Positions 1-8,797 of a DNA stretch of 64,000 bases are shown in pieces. Location of the stretch: positions 20,619 to 84,618 of the forward strand of contig CAIJTF010000080.1 in assembly GCA_903823565.1 (NCBI GenBank), written 5' to 3'. The stretch comes from an uncultured Flavobacteriales bacterium. Lineage in GTDB: Bacteria > Bacteroidota > Bacteroidia > Flavobacteriales_D > Crocinitomicaceae. The notes beneath the pieces were generated by a model, which saw only the letters and a list, made by a program, of their open reading frames with translations, was not told the DNA's origin and ran no database searches. A program made the position numbers and the translations under genes. The stretch's first letter is position 1. Every line of letters begins with the position of its first letter.

Positions 1-565
1 AAACAATAACAAGTTGTTCGTCCCAAACCTCTAAACTACTCAAGACATCCTGATTGGAGTGAATTCGTTTTAAAACGGCATTTCGTTGAATTAACAGGCG
101 CTGAAATTGAATTAAATGCGCTAAATAGTCGCGGTCTACTTGGGATAATACACTATCCATCCATCGCCGTCTAATTTCACCACTTTCTGCTATCAAATCG
201 CCGTCGTAAGGGGAAACAAACACGACGGGAAAAACGCCTATATGGTCCGATAACTTGTCGTATTTAACCTGATTTTTTTTAAAGATTTTTTTGTTTCCTT
301 CCTTGAACATACAAAGCAATTCAATGGATTCTTCGGATGCCTTTAGGCTGCCTGATATACTAAAAAAAGACTCGCCGTGAAGGACATTTTGTTTGTCTAC
401 AGGATTGATGTAGGACTTGCATACGCTGAGGTAATGAATCGCGTCCAACACATTGGTTTTTCCTTGACCGTTTGATCCACAAAGGGCGATTAATTTGGAA
501 TTAAACGACAGCTCCAGTGACCGGTGGTTTTTAAAATGAAGTAATTGAAGTTGAGTTATCTGCAT
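1..565 (-). CDS. recF: DNA replication and repair protein RecF (5' part, cut by window edge)
   Basis: Reading the minus strand from the ATG at 565 gives an open frame that runs off the window start, so only about the first 188 residues are present. It opens MQITQLQLLHFKNHRSLEL and has a Walker A motif GSNGQGKTN near residues 31-39, followed by LDAIHYLS. This is the hallmark N-terminus of RecF, the SMC-like ATPase that binds gapped DNA and helps RecOR load RecA. Further along, SPYDGDLIAESGEIRRRWMD matches the conserved RecF stretch before the coiled-coil arm. The Walker B/signature C-terminal part lies outside the window. A -7 promoter box lies at 601-608 on the same strand. The family call is firm; completeness cannot be judged. 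Confidence 0.93.
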   Translation of the reverse strand, partial: MQITQLQLLHFKNHRSLELSFNSKLIALCGSNGQGKTNVLDAIHYLSVCKSYINPVDKQNVLHGESFFSISGSLKASEESIELLCMFKEGNKKIFKKNQVKYDKLSDHIGVFPVVFVSPYDGDLIAESGEIRRRWMDSVLSQVDRDYLAHLIQFQRLLIQRNAVLKRIHSNQDVLSSLEVWDEQLVIV

Positions 566-600
566 AACCTATCGCATGGCTTTGGCTTATTCAAGGCTAA

Positions 601-608
601 CAAAAGTA
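601..608 (-). promoter_or_regulatory. Bacteroidota -7 promoter box for recF
   Basis: The minus strand reads TACTTTTG, an exact match to the TAnnTTTG box of Bacteroidota promoters. It ends 35 nt before the recF ATG. No clear -33 TTG was seen, so this is suggestive only. Confidence 0.45.
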
Positions 609-766
609 AAGGAATTTATTTGCTTGGCTTGAAAAAATTATAATCCCTTTGGTTTCTAATATCGAGGCTAACGAAAACGCACCTTGGTGATATGCATAGC
701 GAAGAATAGGGGACATAGGTTACCCATCGTTCGATACAAAAGCCTTATTTTTACCTAAAAAATTAT

Positions 767-2398
767 ATGGCAAATGCATTTTTTAAGGTTCCCGAAGCCG
801 TAAACGAACCCGTTAAAGCCTACGGAAAAGGGTCCCAAGAACGAACCGATTTATTGGCGGAGTATCAACGTTTATATAGCCAAAAACCGATCGAAATACC
901 CATGTATATTGGCTCGAATCAAATTCATACAGAAGATAAACGGCCCCTTTCACCACCCCATGATCACAAAAAGTGCATTGGCACTTTTTCGTATGGAAAT
1001 GCTTCCCACGTTCAACAGGCCATTGATGCGGCATTAAACGCAAAAAATGCATGGGCGGCCTTACCTTGGACGGAACGTGCTGCGATTTTTTTGAAAGCAG
1101 CCGACCTATTGGCTGGACCTTATCGGAACCGAATGAACGCAGCTACCATGCTGGGCCAGTCAAAAAACATTTTTCAAGCAGAAATTGATGCGGCCTGCGA
1201 AATGATTGATTTTTTCCGATTTAATGTGCAGTACATGACACAAATTTATCAGGAACAACCAATCTCTTCGCCCGGGATTTGGAATCGATTAGAATATCGA
1301 CCCTTGGAAGGTTTCGTTTTTGCTGTTACTCCTTTCAATTTTACCGCCATTGCCGCTAATTTATGTGCTGCTCCTGCGATGATGGGAAATGTTGTCGTTT
1401 GGAAGCCCGCAGATAGTCAAATTTATTCGGCGCATGTTATAATGGAATTATTTAAAGAGGCAGGATTACCCGACGGAGTTATCAATATGGTTACCGTGGA
1501 AGGTCCCGTTGCCGGAGAAGTTGTTTTTAACCATCCGTATTTCGCGGGGCTTCATTTTACAGGGTCAACTTCGGTTTTTAAACACCTTTGGAAAACAATC
1601 GGGAATAGCATCGAAAAGTACAAAAGTTACCCTCGCATCGTTGGAGAAACGGGGGGCAAAGATTTTGTCTTTGTTCACGAGTCTGCTGATCCAGCGATCG
1701 TTGCAACAGCCTTGTCTCGAGGGGCTTTTGAATATCAGGGGCAAAAGTGCTCTGCGGCCTCCCGTGCCTACCTCCCGTCCAATCGATGGGATGAAATCAA
1801 GCCCATTTTATTGAAACAGGTTCAATCGTTCAAAATGGGTTCAACGTACGAACCAAGTAATTTTATCAACGCGGTAATCGACGAAAAAGCCTTTGATAAA
1901 ATATCCGGTTTTATTGACTTCATTAAGGAGCAACCAGACGCTGAAATCATAGCAGGAGGGAAGTACGATAAATCGGTTGGATATTTTATCGAGCCTACCA
2001 TTGTGCTGACTACTAATCCTTCCTTTAGAACCTTGTGTGAAGAGATTTTTGGTCCCGTATTAACCCTATTTATTTACGACCCCAATCAGGTTGATGAAAC
2101 CCTTTCCTTAATTGATCAAACGTCTGACTACGCTCTAACAGGAGCCATTCTTGCGAAAGACCGCTATGTCATTCAAAAGGCTATGGCTCGATTGGAGCAT
2201 TCTGCAGGCAATCTTTACATCAATGATAAACCAACCGGGGCTGTGGTAGGTCAACAACCCTTCGGAGGAGCCCGTGGATCTGGTACGAACGATAAAGCGG
2301 GGGCCGCAATGAATTTATTGCGCTGGGTTTCTGCCAGAACGATAAAAGAAACCTTCGTTTCACCTACCGATTACCGATACCCGTTTATGGAGGAATAA
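767..2398 (+). CDS. pruA: L-glutamate gamma-semialdehyde (1-pyrroline-5-carboxylate) dehydrogenase
   Basis: This 543-residue protein is a full-length aldehyde dehydrogenase of the P5C-dehydrogenase type, the second step of proline catabolism (glutamate semialdehyde plus NAD+ to glutamate). Visible family marks are the early PIEIPMYIGSN segment, the cofactor-domain motif VTPFNFTAIAANL, the catalytic-base glutamate in VGETGGKDFVF, the nucleophile cysteine in YQGQKCSAASRAY, and the C-terminal QQPFGGARGSGTNDKAG, typical of P5CDH. Length matches the single-domain enzyme (about 540 residues) rather than the bifunctional PutA. It starts at an ATG roughly 200 nt from the divergent recF start, so the two share an intergenic promoter region. 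No proline dehydrogenase gene is adjacent. Cytosolic. Confidence 0.95.
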   Translation: MANAFFKVPEAVNEPVKAYGKGSQERTDLLAEYQRLYSQKPIEIPMYIGSNQIHTEDKRPLSPPHDHKKCIGTFSYGNASHVQQAIDAALNAKNAWAALPWTERAAIFLKAADLLAGPYRNRMNAATMLGQSKNIFQAEIDAACEMIDFFRFNVQYMTQIYQEQPISSPGIWNRLEYRPLEGFVFAVTPFNFTAIAANLCAAPAMMGNVVVWKPADSQIYSAHVIMELFKEAGLPDGVINMVTVEGPVAGEVVFNHPYFAGLHFTGSTSVFKHLWKTIGNSIEKYKSYPRIVGETGGKDFVFVHESADPAIVATALSRGAFEYQGQKCSAASRAYLPSNRWDEIKPILLKQVQSFKMGSTYEPSNFINAVIDEKAFDKISGFIDFIKEQPDAEIIAGGKYDKSVGYFIEPTIVLTTNPSFRTLCEEIFGPVLTLFIYDPNQVDETLSLIDQTSDYALTGAILAKDRYVIQKAMARLEHSAGNLYINDKPTGAVVGQQPFGGARGSGTNDKAGAAMNLLRWVSARTIKETFVSPTDYRYPFMEE

Positions 2399-2460
2399 CG
2401 CTTGGTTAGAGAGGCTATCTATACCAATGAAAAAAGAAATAGAACCTTAATTATACTCTA

Positions 2461-3297
2461 ATGCAAAGCATTGAAATACAAAATTTGTATTTTTATCCAA
2501 TGCAAGTTAACCTACAAGACGGAACAAGAATTCACTGTGTCCGAAAACCGGAGGCGAAGATGTTAGACCATCATGTCGAAGGGTACCTAAAACATGGTAT
2601 TTCCATTAAAAATAACGACATAGTATTTGATGTGGGCGCCAATGTTGGGGTTTTCGGTGTTCGTGTCATGCAAAAAGCGGAGAACGTTTCGGTATATGCG
2701 TTTGAACCAATTCCTGAAATTGCCGCGGCGCTTTCAAAAAATGCTGCCCTTCATGGTCAAGGTAAAATGGTGGTCATCGAAAAAGGAGTTTCCTCTTCGA
2801 ATGGCATAGCAACCTTTACCTATTTCCCGAATACACCGGCCCTATCTACCCTACATCCAGAACAGTGGGACGATAATCCAGGTGCGTTCAAAGAAGCCGT
2901 AAAAAGCACCATGAAAAACCCACCTCAAAACATGCGGTGGATGCGGTGGATCCCCAGTCCTTTTGCTGGGGTAATTGCTTGGTTTCTAGTAAGAGGAAGA
3001 AAACAATTCTCGTGCGAGCTAATTACCATTGACGAGGTAATCAAACAACACAGCATCGAACGGATAGATTTGCTTAAAATTGATTGTGAAGGGTCAGAAT
3101 GGGATGTGCTCCAAGGCGTTAATACTGAAAATTGGAATAAAGTGAATGCAGTAGTGGCGGAGGTTCATGACTCCAATGGGCGATTGAACAAGACAATTGA
3201 ACTTTTAAAAAAACATGGATTTACTAGTTTTGAAATAGAACAGGAAGAGGGACTATCCAATTCAAAAATGTTTAACCTTTTTGCTTTAAAAAAATGA
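2461..3297 (+). CDS. FkbM-family SAM-dependent methyltransferase
   Basis: The 278-residue protein carries the FkbM methyltransferase fold. The SAM-binding motif I reads FDVGANVGVFGVRV (about residues 56-69), followed by VYAFEPIPE (motif II acidic region), and later IDLLKIDCEGSEWDVLQG, the post-I signature of this family. FkbM proteins O-methylate sugars or other small hydroxylated substrates, and the substrate here is unknown. An extra stretch of about 60 residues between the two halves (roughly 125-185) contains a basic, Trp-rich segment and a short hydrophobic patch (FAGVIAWFLV), so it may touch the membrane. Its stop overlaps the next start by 4 nt (ATGA), implying co-translation with the fatty-acid-hydroxylase-family gene, so a lipid-linked or carotenoid-glycoside substrate is possible but unproven. 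Confidence 0.8.
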   Translation: MQSIEIQNLYFYPMQVNLQDGTRIHCVRKPEAKMLDHHVEGYLKHGISIKNNDIVFDVGANVGVFGVRVMQKAENVSVYAFEPIPEIAAALSKNAALHGQGKMVVIEKGVSSSNGIATFTYFPNTPALSTLHPEQWDDNPGAFKEAVKSTMKNPPQNMRWMRWIPSPFAGVIAWFLVRGRKQFSCELITIDEVIKQHSIERIDLLKIDCEGSEWDVLQGVNTENWNKVNAVVAEVHDSNGRLNKTIELLKKHGFTSFEIEQEEGLSNSKMFNLFALKK

Positions 3298-4001
3298 CGC
3301 CCTTATCCTTTTCCATTACCCTAGTACTAATGCTGTTGACCATTAATGCGTTCGGCCTCCTTTACTCACTGATCGTGATATACACTCCTTGGTTTACTAG
3401 ATATAAAATACAGCCCAAGCCTTATCCAAAGGATATTTTCTTCAAAAGGATGCCGCTTTATGGTTTGAACTTCACCATCCTATTAACCTTTGCAGGTCTT
3501 GGAGGGTATGCGATTCACCCCTACATTTCGCACGAAATGCCGCCCGTGGCGCTCCTGGCTATTCAAGTGTTAATCGCCTTCGTTTTCGACGACGTGTTCT
3601 TTTATTTTTATCATCGTTGGCTTCACGTGAATAAAACGATGCTTGGAAAAGTACATTTTATTCACCACAGAGCAAACCCTCCTTTTCCACTTGAATACCT
3701 ATACAACCACCCCTTAGAATGGATGCTTGGTATGATTGGAGCCGTATTTGGTTGCGTTGTTGCAGGTTTAATTTTCCCATTAAGTACCTTCACTATTATT
3801 TGTTTTGGCGCCATTCGAAACCTTCATGAAATTCATATCCACTCGGATCTTAACCTCCCATTAATTAGTAAAATTCCGCTCATTTCAAAAACGAAACATC
3901 ATGATGATCACCATTCAATGCTCGATGGAAATTATGCTTCTACCTTTGTATGGTGGGACAAACTCTTTAAAACAGAATTAAAAAATGATAGCAAAAACTA
4001 G
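3294..4001 (+). CDS. Sterol desaturase / fatty acid hydroxylase family membrane protein
   Basis: A 235-residue integral membrane di-iron protein of the fatty acid hydroxylase superfamily. The three histidine clusters that ligate the non-haem di-iron centre are all present: HRWLH (about residue 107), HFIHH (about 121) and KHHDDHH (about 200). Several hydrophobic segments surround them. Members hydroxylate or desaturate sterols, fatty acids, sphingoid bases or carotenoids; the sequence alone does not fix the substrate. It starts inside the end of the FkbM gene (ATGA) and its end overlaps the next gene start by 17 nt, so it belongs to a compact operon. A DUF2141 gene follows. I recall DUF2141 genes near carotenoid or lipid hydroxylase genes in other bacteria, which makes a pigment or lipid modification role plausible. 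Confidence 0.85.
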   Translation: MTPLSFSITLVLMLLTINAFGLLYSLIVIYTPWFTRYKIQPKPYPKDIFFKRMPLYGLNFTILLTFAGLGGYAIHPYISHEMPPVALLAIQVLIAFVFDDVFFYFYHRWLHVNKTMLGKVHFIHHRANPPFPLEYLYNHPLEWMLGMIGAVFGCVVAGLIFPLSTFTIICFGAIRNLHEIHIHSDLNLPLISKIPLISKTKHHDDHHSMLDGNYASTFVWWDKLFKTELKNDSKN

Positions 4002-4440
4002 CGCCCTTTTTTGTTTAATGATCGTTTTATATGCGTTCAAAAGCCATTCAACAAATGCGGTTAAATCCAATACCAACAGTTATAATTTAACCGTTGAGGC
4101 TAAAGGGATACGCGCTCAAAAAGGTTACATAGAATTTGCCTTATACAACGATCCTGAAGTATATGCTGAGGTTGGAAAAACCTACAAACAAATTCGAAAA
4201 AAAGTAGCAGGCACCAATGCTTCATGCACTTTTGAAAATGTGCCGGAAGGAACGTATGCACTATGTATTTATCACGATGAAAATAGCAACAACAAATGCG
4301 ACCAAAACTTTTTGGGCATTCCTACGGAAGGATATGGTTTTTCTAATGACATAAAGCCCGTAATTTCAGTTCCAACGTTTGAAGAATGTTCCGTAATTCT
4401 GGATAAACCACTTAGCGTTACCATTGATTTAATCTATTAA
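3985..4440 (+). CDS. DUF2141 domain-containing secreted protein
   Basis: A 151-residue protein with an N-terminal hydrophobic signal-like segment (SALFCLMIVLYAF) and then a compact beta-rich domain. The domain has the DUF2141 pattern: LTVEAKGIRAQKGYIEFALY, then FENVPEGTYALCIYHDENSN and a NFLGIPTEGYGFSN motif, which is highly characteristic. The function of DUF2141 is unknown; the family is usually exported. The start at 3985 overlaps the end of the hydroxylase gene by 17 nt, and an outer-membrane-barrel gene begins 11 nt after its stop. The tight arrangement says the four genes are transcribed together. The aspartate/asparagine-rich turn (HDENSNNKCDQN) could bind a divalent cation, which is only a guess. 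Confidence 0.85.
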   Translation: MIAKTSALFCLMIVLYAFKSHSTNAVKSNTNSYNLTVEAKGIRAQKGYIEFALYNDPEVYAEVGKTYKQIRKKVAGTNASCTFENVPEGTYALCIYHDENSNNKCDQNFLGIPTEGYGFSNDIKPVISVPTFEECSVILDKPLSVTIDLIY

Positions 4441-4451
4441 TTTTTTATAGG

Positions 4452-5534
4452 ATGCGTCTAGTTATATTGTTAGTTTTATTGCCCTTTGCGGCAGTATCTC
4501 AAGCTCCCAGTCAAAAGAAAATTATCATCATAACAAACAAGGATACGACCATCCTTGAATCGGATATTGATCAGGTGGATTCGCTCATAGAATGGAATAT
4601 GAAGTCTATTTATCGAATGGGAAATGCATTGGGTGAGTTCCCCTCTGAGTTTCAGGTAGAAGTGTTCATCGATTCCGTATTCAAGGAAGTAGAAACGGCC
4701 AAGGGATTTAAGGAGAAGAATCACGAAGGTAATTCGGTACGAAACGGTGAAAACCGTACGATTAGAATTGAAAAGCATTTTGATCAAAAGCAAAACAATC
4801 CGAACCCAACAATTGAGGAGGAGGTCATCATTGAAAGAAGTCCAAAAATTATGTTGAACCCACTTAATAAAGAAATTGATTTTTTGGATCGAAGTGACCT
4901 TTTCAAGGAAAAGAAAGCGCATTGGGCTGGGTTTACCGTCGGGCTAAATGGCTTACTCAACGCCGATGGTCGATTGGCAAAGGAAGCCGATGCCCCCTTT
5001 TTAGTTTTGGACTACGCCAAATGCTTTTCGTTTCAACTCAATTTCTGGGAAAAACGAGTTCCAATTTTTAAGGATTTTATTGGGGTGACCTCTGGAATAG
5101 GAGTGCTTTGGAATCGCTTCGAAATGCAGAAGAATATTGACCTTTTTTCAAATATGGATTCGATTTATGCAACCGTTAATACGCTTAATAATTATCGTAC
5201 CAACGCTTTGAATATCACATTTTTACAAATTCCTTTACTGCTTGAAGTGAATACCCATACCAACCCTGATAAAAATTGGAACCTCGCCTTGGGCGTTGTG
5301 GGTGGAATGAGAATTGGAGCCAATTGGAAAACGAAATGGGAGGTAGATGCTAGCCTGCAAAAAGCAAAGTCTAAAGACGATTTTAACCTTAATGCATTAT
5401 TAGCCAATGCTTATGCCCAAGTGGGTTATGGGAATGTGGGGCTCTTTTTTCAATATGGATTAACCGATGTCTTTCAAAAAAACAAAGGTCCTGAACTACG
5501 TTCCTTTACTGCCGGATTGAAGCTACATTTCTAA
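4452..5534 (+). CDS. Outer membrane beta-barrel protein, family unassigned
   Basis: A 360-residue protein with a short signal peptide (MRLVILLVLLPFAAVSQA). A charged region of about 130 residues follows, rich in Lys, Glu and Asp. The C-terminal 200 residues alternate hydrophobic and polar residues (for example WAGFTVGLNGLL, FSFQLNFWEK, VGYGNVGLFFQYGLTDVF) and end in SFTAGLKLHF, the aromatic terminal strand expected of an outer membrane barrel assembled by BAM. This looks like a PorT/outer-membrane-beta-barrel-type fold, but I do not recognise the specific family. It is the last gene of the FkbM-hydroxylase-DUF2141 group. Its stop codon overlaps the stop of the convergent miaE-like gene by 3 nt, leaving no room for a separate terminator. 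Confidence 0.65.
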   Translation: MRLVILLVLLPFAAVSQAPSQKKIIIITNKDTTILESDIDQVDSLIEWNMKSIYRMGNALGEFPSEFQVEVFIDSVFKEVETAKGFKEKNHEGNSVRNGENRTIRIEKHFDQKQNNPNPTIEEEVIIERSPKIMLNPLNKEIDFLDRSDLFKEKKAHWAGFTVGLNGLLNADGRLAKEADAPFLVLDYAKCFSFQLNFWEKRVPIFKDFIGVTSGIGVLWNRFEMQKNIDLFSNMDSIYATVNTLNNYRTNALNITFLQIPLLLEVNTHTNPDKNWNLALGVVGGMRIGANWKTKWEVDASLQKAKSKDDFNLNALLANAYAQVGYGNVGLFFQYGLTDVFQKNKGPELRSFTAGLKLHF

Positions 5535-6121
5535 CCGTGAATCGTTTCACGTTTTCCATACTTTTTAATTAGTTCTCCTTCAAAAGCTAAAAATTCTTTC
5601 CAACATGCTTCGACATCAACGGTTTTTGCATATTTCCTTGCAAAACCCAAGAACGTCATGTAATGTCTTGCTTCGCTTTCCATCAAATTGCGATAAAAGG
5701 TTCGCAAGTCTTCCCCTTCCAATTGTTCGGAAAGCCTTTTAAAGCGTTCGCAACTTCGAGCCTCGATCATTGCGGAAAACATCATTTTGTTAACGAATTG
5801 ACCTTCGGAAGAACTATTCGTTTTGTTTCGTCTTAAATATTCTGACAAATCATTTACATAAGGGTCCTTACGTTCAAATCCCAAGGTCAACCCCAAGGCT
5901 TGAATTTTTTCGTGAACCATTTCAAAATGGGAGAGCTCTTCCTGACAAATGGAAATCATAGCCTTGACTAGGTCAGGGTATTGAGGATATTGTACGATTA
6001 TAGAAATCGCATTACTTGCCGCTTTTTGCTCACAAAAAGCATGGTCCGTTAGAATTTCTGCGATGTTTTTTTGTGCTAAATCCACCCATCGCGGATCCGT
6101 TTCCATTTTTAATCCTAGCAT
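5531..6121 (-). CDS. miaE: tRNA 2-methylthio-N6-isopentenyladenosine(37) hydroxylase MiaE-like
   Basis: Encodes about 196 residues of the ferritin-like di-iron family of MiaE, which hydroxylates ms2i6A37 in tRNAs. Di-iron ligand patterns are visible: a first helix glutamate near HAFCEQKAASN, then EELSHFEMVHEKI (ExxH), then ARSCERFKRL and SEARHYMTFL (second ExxH). The frame is open further upstream, but a perfect -7 promoter box at 6136-6143 lies inside that extension. I therefore place the start at the ATG at 6121 (MLGLKMETDPRW); the ATG at 6103 is a possible alternative. The gene is convergent with the barrel gene (stops overlap) and divergent from the E1 dehydrogenase gene. Cytosolic. Confidence 0.85.
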   Translation of the reverse strand: MLGLKMETDPRWVDLAQKNIAEILTDHAFCEQKAASNAISIIVQYPQYPDLVKAMISICQEELSHFEMVHEKIQALGLTLGFERKDPYVNDLSEYLRRNKTNSSSEGQFVNKMMFSAMIEARSCERFKRLSEQLEGEDLRTFYRNLMESEARHYMTFLGFARKYAKTVDVEACWKEFLAFEGELIKKYGKRETIHG

Positions 6122-6135
6122 CTCAATTTTTTTTA

Positions 6136-6143
6136 CAAAGATA
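6136..6143 (-). promoter_or_regulatory. -7 promoter box for miaE
   Basis: The minus strand reads TATCTTTG, an exact TAnnTTTG match ending 14 nt before the chosen ATG. It supports the shorter start of the hydroxylase gene. Confidence 0.55.
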
Positions 6144-6232
6144 GGCACTGTTTAGGAAGTTTTGTTGTTGAATTATCACCTTCCTCATTGCGAATTTGAT
6201 CCCTATTGTGAAAGCTTTAATTTCAATCCTTG

Positions 6233-6240
6233 TATATTTG
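6233..6240 (+). promoter_or_regulatory. -7 promoter box for the E1 dehydrogenase gene
   Basis: TATATTTG, an exact TAnnTTTG match, ends 9 nt before the ATG at 6250. The mRNA leader would be only a few nucleotides long. No convincing -33 TTG at normal spacing. Confidence 0.5.
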
Positions 6241-6249
6241 TGAACGGCT

Positions 6250-8319
6250 ATGGCAACGACAAAAACCTCCTTTCCTTCAGATTTGGCGATTAGCGCATTT
6301 AAATTCATGTGCAATGCCAAACATATGGCGGAAATATTGGAGGAAAATAAAGAAGTCACTTCTAAGTACGTTCATGCTACCTCACGCGGTCATGAAGCCA
6401 TTCAAATTGCCTTGGGAATGCAACTTAAACCAATAGATTGGGTTTCCCCATACTATCGGGACGATAGCATATTGTTGAGCATCGGCATGACGCCATACGA
6501 ACTGTTTTTGCAGGTTTTTGCAAAACAAGACGACCCCTTTTCCGGTGGGAGAACCTACTATTCTCACCCTTCTCTCAAGGAGGAGGACAAACCCAAGATA
6601 ATTCACCAATCCTCCGCCACTGGAATGCAAGCAATTCCAACAACGGGCATTGCTCTTGGTCTACGATACAAAGAGAAAATGGGTATGGTAGGATTAGAGG
6701 AACAAGGGGCTGTGGTGGTATGCTCCTTGGGCGATGCCTCATGCACAGAAGGGGAGGTCTCCGAAGCGCTGCAAATCGCAGCCTTAAAGCAATTACCGAT
6801 AATTTATTTGGTGCAAGACAATGGTTGGGATATTTCCGCCCGAGCAAGTGAGGTTAGAGCCCAAAACATGGCAGAGTTTACCAAAGGATTTCATGGGATT
6901 GAGGTCATTTCAATAGACGGCACCGATTTTATTTCGTGTTATCAAACCTTGGAACAGGTCATTTCAACGGTACGACATGAAAGAAGACCATTTGTGGTCC
7001 ATGCCGAAGTCCCACTCTTGGGCCATCATACCTCCGGTGTGCGGAGAGAGTGGTACCGCGATGATTTATTGGAAGAATCAAAAAAAGATCCATTTCCCAA
7101 ATTAAAAAAAGCTTGTGAAGGATTAGGTATAAAACTCGCAGAACTCATATTGGCTGAACGCGATTCAAACAAATCGATTGCTGAGGCCTATCAAAATGCA
7201 CTTAACGCGCCTGATCCCAATCCAGAAACCGTTAGGGATTTCTTTTTTGCCCCAACCCCAATCATGGAGGAGCAAGGGTTGCGCGAGCCAAAAGGCAAGA
7301 AAAAAACGGTAATGGTAGATGCCGCCTTATTCGCCGTTCGGGAACTCTTACAAAAGCATCCTGAGGCTTTGCTTTATGGCCAAGATGTGGGAAAACGGCT
7401 GGGGGGAGTGTTTCGGGAAGCTGCCACATTGGGAGATACATTTGGCGACGAACGGGTGTTTAATACACCCATTCAAGAAGCATTCATCATTGGTTCGACC
7501 GTTGGGATGTCTGCTGTTGGCCTAAAACCAATAGTTGAAGTACAATTTGCGGACTACATATGGCCAGGGCTAAACCAACTATTTACTGAGGTTTCCCGAA
7601 GCTACTACTTATCCAACGGTAAATGGCCAGTGAGTTGTGTTATACGGGTCCCCATTGGCGCATACGGTTCAGGGGGGCCTTATCACTCCTCGAGTGTCGA
7701 GTCTGTTTTAGTAAATATTCGCGGCATTAAAGTAGTCTACCCATCGAATGGTGCTGACTTGAAAGGATTGCTGAAGTCGGCGTATTATGACCCCAATCCA
7801 GTAGTTATTTTAGAACACAAAGGCTTGTATTGGTCTAAAATTCCTGGAACAGAAGGTGCTATGTCTATTGAGCCTGACGAAGATTATCGTGTGCCAATAG
7901 GATTGGCTAGAACCGTTCAGTTTGCCTCCGATGCAAGTGTTCAAGAAGGAACTTCCATTGGTGTCATTTCATACGGTCGCGGAGTATATTGGTCCTTAGA
8001 GGCTTGTAAAGGGTTTTGTGAAAACGTTGAAATATTAGATTTGCGGTCGCTTAGCCCGCTCGATGAACAGAGCATCAAGGAACTAGCTAAAAAACATGGA
8101 AAGATCGTCGTGGTTTCCGAGGAGTCTAGCGAAAGTTCATTTGCCCTAAGCCTTATGGGGAAAATTCAGCGAGATTGTTTCGAATTTTTAGACGCCCCTA
8201 TCGAACAAGTTGCCTCCCTGGATACACCCGCCATTCCCTTGAACACAATATTGGAAGCAGCCATTTTACCCAATGCGGATAAAGTAAGAATAGCCATGGA
8301 AAAATTAATGAACTATTGA
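6250..8319 (+). CDS. 2-oxoacid dehydrogenase E1 component, fused alpha and beta subunits
   Basis: A 689-residue protein joining both E1 halves of a branched-chain 2-oxoacid or pyruvate-type dehydrogenase, the ThDP enzyme that decarboxylates the 2-oxoacid and acylates the lipoyl-E2. The alpha half (about 1-330) has the ThDP motif GDASCTEGEVSEALQIA and the DNGWDISARASE loop. The beta half starts near residue 350 (KTVMVDAALFAVRELLQKHPE is its helix) with GQDVGKRLGGVFREA, FNTPIQEAFIIGSTVG and the C-terminal LRSLSPLDEQSI region. The fused form is common in Bacteroidota. Substrate is likely 2-oxoisovalerate and related branched oxoacids, by family resemblance only. No E2 or E3 gene is adjacent. Its stop is 2 nt from the following ATG, so the MazG-like gene is probably co-transcribed. 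Confidence 0.9.
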   Translation: MATTKTSFPSDLAISAFKFMCNAKHMAEILEENKEVTSKYVHATSRGHEAIQIALGMQLKPIDWVSPYYRDDSILLSIGMTPYELFLQVFAKQDDPFSGGRTYYSHPSLKEEDKPKIIHQSSATGMQAIPTTGIALGLRYKEKMGMVGLEEQGAVVVCSLGDASCTEGEVSEALQIAALKQLPIIYLVQDNGWDISARASEVRAQNMAEFTKGFHGIEVISIDGTDFISCYQTLEQVISTVRHERRPFVVHAEVPLLGHHTSGVRREWYRDDLLEESKKDPFPKLKKACEGLGIKLAELILAERDSNKSIAEAYQNALNAPDPNPETVRDFFFAPTPIMEEQGLREPKGKKKTVMVDAALFAVRELLQKHPEALLYGQDVGKRLGGVFREAATLGDTFGDERVFNTPIQEAFIIGSTVGMSAVGLKPIVEVQFADYIWPGLNQLFTEVSRSYYLSNGKWPVSCVIRVPIGAYGSGGPYHSSSVESVLVNIRGIKVVYPSNGADLKGLLKSAYYDPNPVVILEHKGLYWSKIPGTEGAMSIEPDEDYRVPIGLARTVQFASDASVQEGTSIGVISYGRGVYWSLEACKGFCENVEILDLRSLSPLDEQSIKELAKKHGKIVVVSEESSESSFALSLMGKIQRDCFEFLDAPIEQVASLDTPAIPLNTILEAAILPNADKVRIAMEKLMNY

Positions 8320-8321
8320 TT

Positions 8322-8711
8322 ATGGAATTTAAAGAAATAATTGGTCATGTCGAAGGGTTTCATATCGCTTTTGGTATTCAAAATAACGACACGCCAACCC
8401 TTTTGGATGAGGACGGAGCTACCCTTCGTTTTAGCCTCATGAAAGAGGAAAATGAAGAATACTTGGAGGCCGCTAAAAATGGTGATATAGTGGAGATTGC
8501 CGACGCCTTAGGTGACCAACTTTACATTCTTTGTGGTACCCTTTTGCGTCACGGACTACAGCATAAAATTGAAGAGGTTTTCATGGAAATACAACGGTCC
8601 AACATGAGCAAATTGGATCGCAATGGAAAACCGATTTATCGGGAAGATGGCAAAGTGTTAAAGTCTGAACTTTATTTCAAACCGGATATTGAAAAAGTGT
8701 TAAAATCATAA
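8322..8711 (+). CDS. MazG-like nucleotide pyrophosphohydrolase family protein
   Basis: Encodes about 129 residues with the all-alpha NTP pyrophosphatase pattern: the Mg-binding EENEEYLEAAKNGD helix (ExxE type) followed by EIADALGDQLYILCGT (ExxD type). The C-terminal REDGKVLKSELYFKPDIEKVL resembles the end of MazG-like or phosphoribosyl-ATP-PH-like proteins of Bacteroidota. Predicted activity is hydrolysis of a nucleoside triphosphate to the monophosphate and PPi; the substrate is not known. I choose the ATG at 8322 rather than the in-frame TTG at 8316, which sits inside the stop region of the preceding gene. It lies immediately downstream of the E1 gene. Cytosolic. Confidence 0.8.
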   Translation: MEFKEIIGHVEGFHIAFGIQNNDTPTLLDEDGATLRFSLMKEENEEYLEAAKNGDIVEIADALGDQLYILCGTLLRHGLQHKIEEVFMEIQRSNMSKLDRNGKPIYREDGKVLKSELYFKPDIEKVLKS

Positions 8712-8797
8712 GTTATCCACGTTTAGGTATGGAATAAAAATAACAGGGTATTTCCCTGCCATAGGCATCCAACATACCTTTAGAGCATTATTTAAAT

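Noticed and set aside
5531..5534. Overlapping stop codons as a sign of a fused or misread gene
   Set aside because: Both convergent genes have family support and normal C-termini; similar overlaps recur at 30469-30472 and 56677-56690, so this is just gene compaction.
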